Assembly (NCBI GenBank): GCA_002709305.1
Contig: PAQM01000028.1
Span: 1-64,000 of the forward strand
Length of the DNA stretch: 64,000 nucleotides
Origin: Crocinitomicaceae bacterium
GTDB lineage: Bacteria; Bacteroidota; Bacteroidia; Flavobacteriales_D; Crocinitomicaceae
Direction of reading: 5' to 3'
Position numbers and translations under genes: made by a program. Shown here in pieces: positions 1 to 5,569 of the stretch. Below the pieces are notes generated by a model. That model did no database searches, was not told the DNA's origin, and worked only from the letters and a program-made list of their open reading frames with translations. Each line of letters starts with the position of its first letter. Within the stretch, counting starts at the first letter, position 1.

Positions 1-358
1 CAACATTTTCTAAAAATATATAAGTAGGCTTCTTTTTTCTTTTGTCTATAATTTCAAGTATTCTAAAAAAATGATTTCCTTTTTCTTCATCATTGAAACC
101 TTTCATATATCCAGCCCTTGAAAATGGTTGGCATGGAAATCCCCCACAAATTATATCATGATCTGGTATTTTTTTTATATCAACTTTAAAAATATCTCCT
201 TCTATAGGTGTGCCGGGGAAATTTTTTTGATATAAGCTTCTTAAATTATCATTATATTCTGAAGCCCAAACACATTGATGGCCTAATGATGATAAGGCTT
301 GGTGGAAACCACCTAAGCCAGCATATAAATCAATAAATTTTAACTTTTTGTTAGTCAT
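1..358 (-). CDS. DNA cytosine-C5 methyltransferase, N-terminal part (runs off left edge)
   Basis: Reading the minus strand from the ATG at 356-358 gives about 119 residues of a C5-cytosine methyltransferase, then the window ends. Visible motifs are motif I near the N-terminus (FIDLYAGLGGF, the SAM-binding loop), motif IV (CGGFPCQPFS, with the catalytic Cys) and motif VI (ENV) at the edge. This family transfers a methyl group from S-adenosylmethionine to carbon 5 of cytosine in a specific DNA site, usually for a restriction-modification system or as an orphan regulator. The target-recognition domain and any restriction partner lie outside the window. It sits 51 nt downstream of the unknown gene at 410-835 on the same strand, so the two may be co-transcribed. 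The family call is firm; the R-M versus orphan status cannot be decided here. Confidence 0.93.
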   Translation of the reverse strand, partial: MTNKKLKFIDLYAGLGGFHQALSSLGHQCVWASEYNDNLRSLYQKNFPGTPIEGDIFKVDIKKIPDHDIICGGFPCQPFSRAGYMKGFNDEEKGNHFFRILEIIDKRKKKPTYIFLENV

Positions 359-409
359 TGAAAATTATCCAGTAGTATAGTTGAAAATTAGATCATTAAA
401 AATACTATT

Positions 410-835
410 TTAATTCCAACTAAACTCATTCATATTAAACATCATTGGAGTAGAGACAACTACAACAGGACTTTCTTCTTCTCTATTTTCATATAAATGT
501 TTATAAAATAAATTGTTAATACACATAACCTCTTGAACTTTCGCTGGTTTTATCTCTGCTTCTTCAACTGGAATAGAAACCCAATCAGAAATATCCATTC
601 CAAATTTATACTCTCTTATTTTTTTGCCATCTTTTGTGTAAGAATTTGCAAGTGTGTAATCCTGAATAATACTTACAAATTCATCTTTCCACCATTGTTC
701 TCTAAGATAAAATTCTATAATTTTCCCATTGCTTAACTCATAAAATGACCAATACATTTTTAAATTCTTATACCGTTCAATATATTCGCCTTTATACAAC
801 CCATAATGTTTATATCTAATTACTCTTAATGACAT
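410..835 (-). CDS. hypothetical protein upstream of the C5 methyltransferase
   Basis: A 141-aa protein I do not recognise. It has no signal peptide or membrane segment, so it is probably cytoplasmic. It is rich in aromatic residues (Tyr, Trp, Phe), especially in the first 60 residues, with a WW pair near residue 48, and has a polar acidic stretch followed by a Val run near the C-terminus. It ends 51 nt before the methyltransferase start on the same strand and begins about 60 nt downstream of a 22-bp perfect palindrome, which would be a natural place for an operator. Context suggests it belongs to the methyltransferase locus, possibly phage-derived or an accessory R-M component, but there is no direct evidence for any function. 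Confidence 0.65.
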   Translation of the reverse strand: MSLRVIRYKHYGLYKGEYIERYKNLKMYWSFYELSNGKIIEFYLREQWWKDEFVSIIQDYTLANSYTKDGKKIREYKFGMDISDWVSIPVEEAEIKPAKVQEVMCINNLFYKHLYENREEESPVVVVSTPMMFNMNEFSWN

Positions 836-895
836 TATTCTCTTCTAATTTGATTAATAATTTCTTTTTAATTTATTCTATAAATGTAATTTGAA

Positions 896-917
896 AAAGT
901 CTAGTCGACTAGACTTT
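896..917. promoter_or_regulatory. 22-bp perfect palindrome, candidate operator
   Basis: Positions 896-917 are a perfect inverted repeat with no loop: each half is AAAGTCTAGTC on its own strand. It lies about 60 nt upstream of the gene at 410-835, which leads into the methyltransferase. Uninterrupted dyads of this length upstream of methyltransferase loci are often bound by dimeric regulators such as R-M controller proteins. On the minus strand it is followed by a short T-run, so a weak terminator is the alternative. No regulator gene was identified nearby. Confidence 0.45.
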
Positions 918-995
918 ATTTATCCAAAAATATACTACTACAACATAAACTAATTACGTTTATAATTCAACCTATTTTTTAACACAAATAATGCT

Positions 996-1117
996 AAAAA
1001 AGAGTTTTTGAAAAATTCTGTTTTTTCACTAAAAAAGGTGATTTTTAACCGAAAAAGGCTATTTTTTGGCAAAAAAATGGCTTTTTCTGGTGAAAAATGA
1101 AGTTTTTTGACTTTTTT
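996..1117. repeat. Helically phased alternating A-tract/T-tract array 1
   Basis: Runs of 5-7 A and runs of 5-6 T alternate strictly from 1011 to 1108, with a further A-tract and T-tract just before and an extra T-tract at 1112-1117. Tract centres lie near 1013, 1023.5, 1033.5, 1044, 1054, 1064.5, 1074, 1084, 1095 and 1105.5, so spacing is 9.5-11 bp. The 4-6 nt spacers between tracts are unrelated in sequence, so this is a conserved spacing pattern rather than a copied repeat. In-phase A-tracts bend DNA towards the minor groove, so strong intrinsic curvature is expected (established property of A-tracts). The gap at 836-1172 otherwise holds only the palindrome at 896-917. Confidence 0.7.
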
Positions 1118-1172
1118 AGATTTCGATAAATCTACAATTTTAAAATGTAAATTGTGCAATAATTTTAGATAA

Positions 1173-1325
1173 TTAATCCACAATTTTTCTGCGTACTAAT
1201 CTAGCTGCATTTTCTAGAGCTAAAATTATTTTTTCTTGAGAAGGAAGCCTTCCTTCTTCTCTTAATTTTTGAATAATTTTTAATAGCTCTTTTGGATTTA
1301 ATTTTTCTGTATTAGGAATTCTCAT
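1173..1325 (-). CDS. 50-aa small protein overlapping the upstream gene
   Basis: A 50-codon frame starts at the ATG at 1323-1325 and stops at 1173-1175. It overlaps the end of the 121-aa gene (stop at 1312-1314) by 14 nt in a different frame, an arrangement typical of translational coupling. The product is mostly charged and probably helical: an N-terminal MRIPNTEKLNPKELLKII, a central REEGR stretch and an Arg/Lys-rich tail. There is no signal peptide or membrane segment. Size and coupling would suit an antitoxin-like or accessory partner of the upstream gene, but I recognise neither family. The gene is supported by coupling and sensible composition rather than homology. Confidence 0.5.
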   Translation of the reverse strand: MRIPNTEKLNPKELLKIIQKLREEGRLPSQEKIILALENAARLVRRKIVD

Positions 1326-1677
1326 AATGATGGATTTTATAATATTTATTTTTTTCTAGTTTATATTCATACAATGACAACCCTGAAACATTTCCAGATA
1401 GAAGAGATTTTGATAGAATAGCAAAAGCCCTGTCCCCGTTAAAGAAATTAGGAATATCATTAAATCTAGGATGAATACCAAATTGAGAACCTATAAATAA
1501 TGGTATTCGTTGCTTTTCTATTCTTATAAATTCATCAAATTCTACCGTATCTATTATCTCTTTATCTATATCAAATTTTGGATAGCCGGTTGAAAGTTTT
1601 TTAAATCTTTTGTGACTATTTGTACCATCTTTCTTAAATCTTTTAATCCAATGTTTATTCCAAGGTTTATCTTGCAT
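1312..1677 (-). CDS. hypothetical protein, 121 aa
   Basis: Unrecognised soluble protein without signal peptide. The N-terminus is very basic (KPWNKHWIKRFKKDG and RFKK within the first 27 residues), which could bind nucleic acid. The middle is hydrophobic and ordered in appearance (IPLFIGSQFGIHPRF), and the end is rich in Lys, Tyr and His. It starts 18 nt after the stop of the VWA gene at 1696-2817 and its end overlaps the 50-aa gene, so these three probably share a transcript. A small basic protein with a tiny coupled partner resembles a toxin/antitoxin layout, but nothing in the sequence proves that. Confidence 0.55.
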   Translation of the reverse strand: MQDKPWNKHWIKRFKKDGTNSHKRFKKLSTGYPKFDIDKEIIDTVEFDEFIRIEKQRIPLFIGSQFGIHPRFNDIPNFFNGDRAFAILSKSLLSGNVSGLSLYEYKLEKNKYYKIHHYENS

Positions 1678-1695
1678 GAATTCTTGTATTAATTT

Positions 1696-2817
1696 TTAAT
1701 TTATTTGAATAAACTTTCCACGAGACAATAATATTCTTGCATTTCCAATTTTAAATTTTGTGCCTTCTTTAATCGTTGCAAGATTATTTAGATCTTGTTC
1801 CATGGTGTGAACAGTTCCACCTGTTGCTCTAGCAATATTTAAATAGTTTGTATTTAACCTACTATTCACGCCGCAAATAATAATTCTAACTGGAATCTTC
1901 TTTTCTTTTAGATAATCAACAAGATACATATCACATGGATCTTCCCAATTATCCGCAATCATTAGAACTTTCTTTTTTTCTTTTGGAAATTCGTCAATTG
2001 CTCTACATACAGCTTCTAAGTTGTTTTCAATGTGTTTACCTTCTTTCATTGCTTTAAATGCAACATCCATAACTTTTCTATAATTACCTGAGCTTATCTT
2101 CCACATACCTGTTGGATCCTTTTTCTTTATCTGTGCAGTACTTATTTCATCATCATCATTAAAAAATATTATGTTCTTCATAGAACGCATTTTTTGATTT
2201 GCTTTGATCCAAAGTAAAAGCTGTGAAGTATATGGAGACATACTGCCTGTAACATCACAAACAACGAGCATATCTTTCCAATTTTCATTTCGTTCAAATA
2301 CTTTTAATAGTGTTGAATCTTCTGGTTTAGTTTTGCCTGAAACAATATCTTCTATTAATTTGTTTTCCGCATAATTTGTTGGCATTGGCCTGTAGTATAT
2401 CACAAACCCATGAAAGTATTTATCTATACCTCCTGTTTTTTCAACACCAGTTTGTTTTACTATTCGCCAAGAAACGACAGAGCGGTTAAAAGCTGAAGGA
2501 AGAGCACCAAAGAGTTCAATTATTCTTCTTTTATTAAGCTCTGTAAAATCATTACCCTTAGGGTAATCTGTATAAACAAGATCGACTGCAATTATTGTTT
2601 CTGATTTTAAAAGATCTGTTGCGGTTTCATTTTTTATCCTCCAGTTTCCTGGAGCCATATATAACTTCTGTATTTTAAAGCCATTATCTATTCGTTTATA
2701 CTTATCAATAACAAGGGTGTCTTTGATTTTTGTTCGTAACCTAATACTAACTTGAGATTGAGAAAATGAGTAATAACTAGACAATATAATAGCTATCGCT
2801 AATGAGAGATTTTTCAT
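1696..2817 (-). CDS. secreted VWA-domain protein
   Basis: A 373-aa protein with an N-terminal signal peptide (first ~20 residues ending ...SYYSFSQ), so exported. A von Willebrand factor A-like domain begins near residue 184: DMLVVCDVTGSM supplies a MIDAS-like Asp188-x-Thr-x-Ser192 in which the usual first Ser is Thr. Further acidic residues follow (FNDDDE near 222, IADNWEDP near 286), as expected for metal coordination. VWA domains bind protein partners through a divalent ion. Residues 20-180 match nothing I know. There is no T9SS tail, so it is probably periplasmic. It is first of a three-gene minus-strand run continuing to 1173. The VWA assignment is reasonably sure; its partner is unknown. 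Confidence 0.7.
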   Translation of the reverse strand: MKNLSLAIAIILSSYYSFSQSQVSIRLRTKIKDTLVIDKYKRIDNGFKIQKLYMAPGNWRIKNETATDLLKSETIIAVDLVYTDYPKGNDFTELNKRRIIELFGALPSAFNRSVVSWRIVKQTGVEKTGGIDKYFHGFVIYYRPMPTNYAENKLIEDIVSGKTKPEDSTLLKVFERNENWKDMLVVCDVTGSMSPYTSQLLLWIKANQKMRSMKNIIFFNDDDEISTAQIKKKDPTGMWKISSGNYRKVMDVAFKAMKEGKHIENNLEAVCRAIDEFPKEKKKVLMIADNWEDPCDMYLVDYLKEKKIPVRIIICGVNSRLNTNYLNIARATGGTVHTMEQDLNNLATIKEGTKFKIGNARILLSRGKFIQIN

Positions 2818-2874
2818 AGTTTGATAATTAAGGAGATTTATATTTATAACAAGTTTTAAGTGAAAAGTAACAGA

Positions 2875-3453
2875 TTATTTATCTTTGGTTTCGTACATCC
2901 TATGTTTTATACCAAACTTTTCAATTTGTAGAGTAACTAGGTCCCATCGTTTACCCCCTCTCTCTATTCTCCAAGCATATCTTATGTACTCATCATCTTC
3001 TAAATTATAATTAGGACATTGACCTTTTAATAAAGACTCCATATCACAGTTATCCGTATCTGTGAATGCTACATCTACTTGAGCATAACCAGGTTTTAAT
3101 ATATCTAACCCATTTTCTTTTAGAGTTTTTGAACATTTTTCTATTACAAACTCTCTTATTCCATTTCTGTTCCAATCTTCAACTGCATACCATTGAACAA
3201 TGTTCTGAATTTGCTTCTTGTTACTTACTCTGTTATTTACTTTTTGTGCAAAAACGGTTGTTTGGATTAAGAGAAAAACGAGGAAAAGATATTTCTTTGC
3301 AAGCTTCCCTGCTTTATGCATGTTTTGCTTATAAGCGGATAGAAGCGTTTGTTCTTGAATGATGAGTCCATCTATATCAATTGTTAGATTCTTCGGATTC
3401 TTCTTCTCAATCTCGGTTTTGCTAGAATAGGGGTGTTGACCTTTTTTTTTCAT
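2875..3453 (-). CDS. hypothetical secreted protein with a possible fused N-terminus
   Basis: The open frame gives 192 aa. Residues 45-70 form a classic signal peptide (MHKAGKLAKK, a hydrophobic stretch of about ten residues, then TTVFAQ), preceded by 44 hydrophilic, cytoplasm-like residues. The true start may therefore be the internal ATG at 3319-3321, giving 148 aa. The ATG at 3453 does, however, have the A/T-rich leader usual in this window. The mature part is a small polar domain with two or three Cys and no recognisable motif. Base composition of the extra N-terminal segment (47 G+C in 133 bases) is higher than the neighbourhood, and it abuts the GC-rich structured stretch at 3541-3600, which suggests a junction with foreign DNA. 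Confidence 0.55.
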   Translation of the reverse strand: MKKKGQHPYSSKTEIEKKNPKNLTIDIDGLIIQEQTLLSAYKQNMHKAGKLAKKYLFLVFLLIQTTVFAQKVNNRVSNKKQIQNIVQWYAVEDWNRNGIREFVIEKCSKTLKENGLDILKPGYAQVDVAFTDTDNCDMESLLKGQCPNYNLEDDEYIRYAWRIERGGKRWDLVTLQIEKFGIKHRMYETKDK

Positions 3454-3542
3454 GATGTAAAATTTTAAATGTTAAACAATACATCATCAAGTAAACATGT
3501 AGAAACGCATATTGATTTAAGCAGTCGCTTCTCATCGTTTTT

Positions 3543-3584
3543 CCACCGTGCCCTGCGTTGGGTCGGTTGGCATTCCTTAAGGAA
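3543..3584. other. GC-rich double-dyad element (structured DNA or RNA)
   Basis: Within a gene-free gap (3454-3656) the stretch 3541-3600 holds 31 G+C in 60 bases, in a region otherwise strongly AT-rich. It contains an imperfect hairpin at 3543-3570, whose arms pair CCA/TGG, CCG/CGG and CCC/GGG around a TGCGTT loop with small bulges. It is followed at once by a perfect 12-bp palindrome, TTCCTTAAGGAA, at 3573-3584. It could be a mobile-element end, a REP-like element, an attenuator for the gene at 2875-3453, or a small RNA. I tested the integron attC pattern by eye and it does not fit. Confidence 0.4.
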
Positions 3585-3656
3585 ACTCCTGATGATGATT
3601 ATATAACGAAATTATATTTGATTTATTTCCTTATTATTTAGATAAAATGAAAATTA

Positions 3657-4181
3657 TCAATATACCGGTCTATAGATAATAAACTTGCCTTTTGTAATAT
3701 TCTTAAATTCAAATTTACTCAAGCTGACTTTTTTTCCTGAAGGTTTACCACCTTGTGTGTTTTGATGGGCTAACACAAAACCATGCCTGCCTTTAACTTC
3801 ATAGATAATTGCAGTGTGATTTCGCATTATCTCAGTATATCTTACTCCTTTATTGTCACGATACTTAAGTCTAATTCCTTTGAGTTGAATTATATCGCCT
3901 GGAAAAATGCACTCTTCTTTATAGTCAACTTTCCTCCCAAACTTACGTTTACCATCCCAGTTTGCATCAATTAAATTAAGAGGTACTGCGGCTAAATCCC
4001 AACAATAACCTCTTCCCACTATTCTATTTATTTTAGAAGAAACGAACTCAATAATCTTCTTATTTAATTCGGGTATATTATCGCACTCATAATTTAATTT
4101 AGAAGGTTCGTAAGTAAAAGAGCTAATAGGTCCAAAATTAAAACCTATAACTAATGATAATATTAAAACTTTAAGAGTCAT
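3657..4181 (-). CDS. secreted papain-fold/CHAP-like protein (putative)
   Basis: A 174-aa protein with an N-terminal signal peptide of about 20 residues, so exported. It has the layout of NlpC/P60-, CHAP- or BBC1/AIM3-type papain-fold domains: a candidate nucleophile Cys in GRGYCWDLA (near residue 59), a PGDIIQLKG segment typical of these folds (near 94), a first His in RNHTAIIYEV (near 122), and a further His in GFVLAHQN. Members usually cleave peptides or amides, often in peptidoglycan. The order Cys, PGD, His is convincing, but the family is a judgement by eye. It is separated from neighbours by over 200 nt upstream and downstream, and its upstream gap contains phased A/T-tract arrays. Confidence 0.55.
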   Translation of the reverse strand: MTLKVLILSLVIGFNFGPISSFTYEPSKLNYECDNIPELNKKIIEFVSSKINRIVGRGYCWDLAAVPLNLIDANWDGKRKFGRKVDYKEECIFPGDIIQLKGIRLKYRDNKGVRYTEIMRNHTAIIYEVKGRHGFVLAHQNTQGGKPSGKKVSLSKFEFKNITKGKFIIYRPVY

Positions 4182-4250
4182 ATTTAATGTGTTTTTAATT
4201 TATAACAACAATCCGTCAATTTAGTAACACTTTAAATAAAGAAAATTCGC

Positions 4251-4338
4251 TTTTTTGATCGAAAAACACTCATTTTTATCAAATAAATACCGATTTCAGT
4301 CAAAAAACTGTCATTTTTGGTTAAAAATAGGCTTTTTT
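4251..4338. repeat. Helically phased alternating A/T-tract array 2
   Basis: Between the divergent genes starting at 4181 (-) and 4567 (+), T-tracts and A-tracts alternate with centres near 4253.5, 4264, 4275, 4284 (AAATAAA), 4295 (TTT), 4304.5, 4316, 4325 and 4335.5, so spacing is 9-11.5 bp. Spacers are not homologous to each other. Same architecture as 996-1117. Confidence 0.6.
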
Positions 4339-4404
4339 AGAAAACTTAAAAGTGCCTATTATTTAACCCCCATTAATAAATGATTTTAAAAATGTAAAAA
4401 ATAG

Positions 4405-4502
4405 AAAAAACCATCGATTTTGAGTGAAAAAGACTAATTTTTGCAAAAAAACAACCATTTTTGATTAAAAAAACACTGTTTTTTTTCGAAAAATTGAATT
4501 TT
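4405..4502. repeat. Helically phased alternating A/T-tract array 3
   Basis: A second block in the same divergent gap: A and T tracts alternate with centres near 4407.5, 4419.5, 4429, 4440, 4448, 4460, 4470, 4482.5, 4491 and 4500.5, averaging about 10.3 bp per step. It ends about 40 bp before the -7 box of the MORN gene. Apart from these arrays and the promoter at 4543-4550, the 385-bp gap 4182-4566 holds nothing recognisable. Confidence 0.6.
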
Positions 4503-4542
4503 CAACTTTTCATATTTACTTTTTTATAAGACCATTTAAGTA

Positions 4543-4550
4543 TATCTTTG
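4543..4550 (+). promoter_or_regulatory. Bacteroidota -7 box (TATCTTTG) for the MORN gene
   Basis: TATCTTTG matches the TAnnTTTG -7 consensus of Bacteroidota sigma factors exactly and ends 16 nt before the TTG start at 4567. No clear -33 TTG is visible about 20 bp upstream. It supports transcription of the small gene at 4567. Confidence 0.5.
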
Positions 4551-4566
4551 TTAAAAATCATTTTAA

Positions 4567-4797
4567 TTGCTTAAAAGGACTTTTACAATATTATTTTTTT
4601 TATTCTTTACAACATTTTGTTTTACTCAAACAAAACCATACAAGGAATATTATGAAACTGGTCAACTAAAAGTTGAAGGAAATCTTGTTAATGGAAAAAA
4701 AACAGGTGTTTGGAAATATTACCATGAAAATGGTCAGCTATGGTATGAGACACCATATAAAAATGGTAAAAGAGATGGTATAACTATATGGTATTAA
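4567..4797 (+). CDS. small secreted MORN-repeat protein
   Basis: A 76-aa product with a TTG start. Residues 1-20 are a signal peptide (short basic start, Phe-rich core, ending FCFTQ). The rest consists of MORN-type antitoxin/variant repeats: YYETGQLKVEGNLVNGKKTG and WKYYHENGQLWYETPYKNGK, each carrying the YxxNGQL...G core. Such repeats are common in exported Bacteroidota proteins, typically as beta-hairpin stacks. It is unusually short, holding only about two and a half repeats. TTG is accepted because no ATG lies upstream in frame, the signal peptide begins right after it, and a TATCTTTG box lies 16 nt upstream. The next gene starts 2 nt after its stop. Confidence 0.65.
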   Translation: MLKRTFTILFFLFFTTFCFTQTKPYKEYYETGQLKVEGNLVNGKKTGVWKYYHENGQLWYETPYKNGKRDGITIWY

Positions 4798-4799
4798 AG

Positions 4800-5567
4800 A
4801 TGAAAAATGCAACTTATATATTTATATTATACTTCTGTATAATTAACTTATCTCTTCAGGCACAATCTATTGGAGACTTTTATCAAGGAGGTGTTGTTTT
4901 CTATACCTATCCATCTGGTGGGGGTCTTATTGTTGATATCGCTGATCTTTCTAATCCAAATCCACCTAGTGGAACAACACCACTCGACAGTTTATTATCT
5001 CGTTGGGGTGGATATAGTGATTTCGTGGCTGGAACTTCAGTTGATTCTATTGGTGCTGGAGAAACAAACACTCAAAATTTCATGAATTTTTATCCAGATT
5101 TAAATGGATGTTATGCTGTTCATCAATGTGTTAATTCGACTAGAGGTGGTTATAATGATTGGTTTTTACCATCAAGAAATGAACTGATAGAAATCTTTAA
5201 TCACAAATCATTAATTGATTCTATTGCGTTATTAAATGGTGGGCATACATTTGATGCATTTGCTCAACAATATCCATATTGGAGTTCATCACAAACACCA
5301 AGTTTAACAGATTTTAGATATGCTTATGTAGCATATTCTAGTCAACCCGTTTTTGACCTATTAAGAAGTAAAATATTAGAATATAAAGTTCGAGCAGTTA
5401 GATCTTTTTCAGCAAATGCTGGAATTAATTCAAAGCCAATAGTGAATAAAGAGATTGTGAAAATTGTTAACTTACTTGGTCAAGAAATCTCTCCAGAACC
5501 AAATATTCCTCTCTTATATATATACAGTGATGGTAGCGTAGAAAAGAAAATGATAATTAAAGAATAA
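4800..5567 (+). CDS. secreted DUF1566 (Lcl-type) protein
   Basis: About 255 aa counting from the ATG at 4800; an ATG four codons upstream overlaps the preceding gene, but 4800 gives the cleaner signal peptide (MKNATYIFILYF ... LSLQAQ). The body matches the DUF1566/Lcl C-terminal domain: YQGGVVFY near the start, the hallmark WFLPSRNEL near residue 122, YWSSSQ near 160 and VRAVRSF at the end of the domain. These domains occur on secreted lipoproteins and surface proteins and are thought to bind ligands; no activity is established. The last 40 residues (KIVNLLGQEI ... KKMIIKE) resemble a short T9SS type A sorting domain. It sits between the MORN gene and the LamG gene, separated from each by only 2 nt. 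Confidence 0.75.
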   Translation: MKNATYIFILYFCIINLSLQAQSIGDFYQGGVVFYTYPSGGGLIVDIADLSNPNPPSGTTPLDSLLSRWGGYSDFVAGTSVDSIGAGETNTQNFMNFYPDLNGCYAVHQCVNSTRGGYNDWFLPSRNELIEIFNHKSLIDSIALLNGGHTFDAFAQQYPYWSSSQTPSLTDFRYAYVAYSSQPVFDLLRSKILEYKVRAVRSFSANAGINSKPIVNKEIVKIVNLLGQEISPEPNIPLLYIYSDGSVEKKMIIKE

Positions 5568-5569
5568 CT

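Noticed and set aside
950-1183. A 77-codon minus-strand frame through the phased array, with an apparent seven-residue periodicity.
   Set aside because: It starts at TTG inside the end of the 50-aa gene, and its periodicity follows directly from the A/T tracts at two helical turns (about 21 bp). Its Phe/Lys composition is that of translated homopolymers, so I treat it as a shadow of the DNA structure.
3480-3600. A possible integron attC site around GTTGGGT (3557-3563).
   Set aside because: GTTGGGT fits the GTTRRRY core, but no matching RYYYAAC partner lies 60-150 bp away in the right orientation on either strand, and no integrase gene is present.
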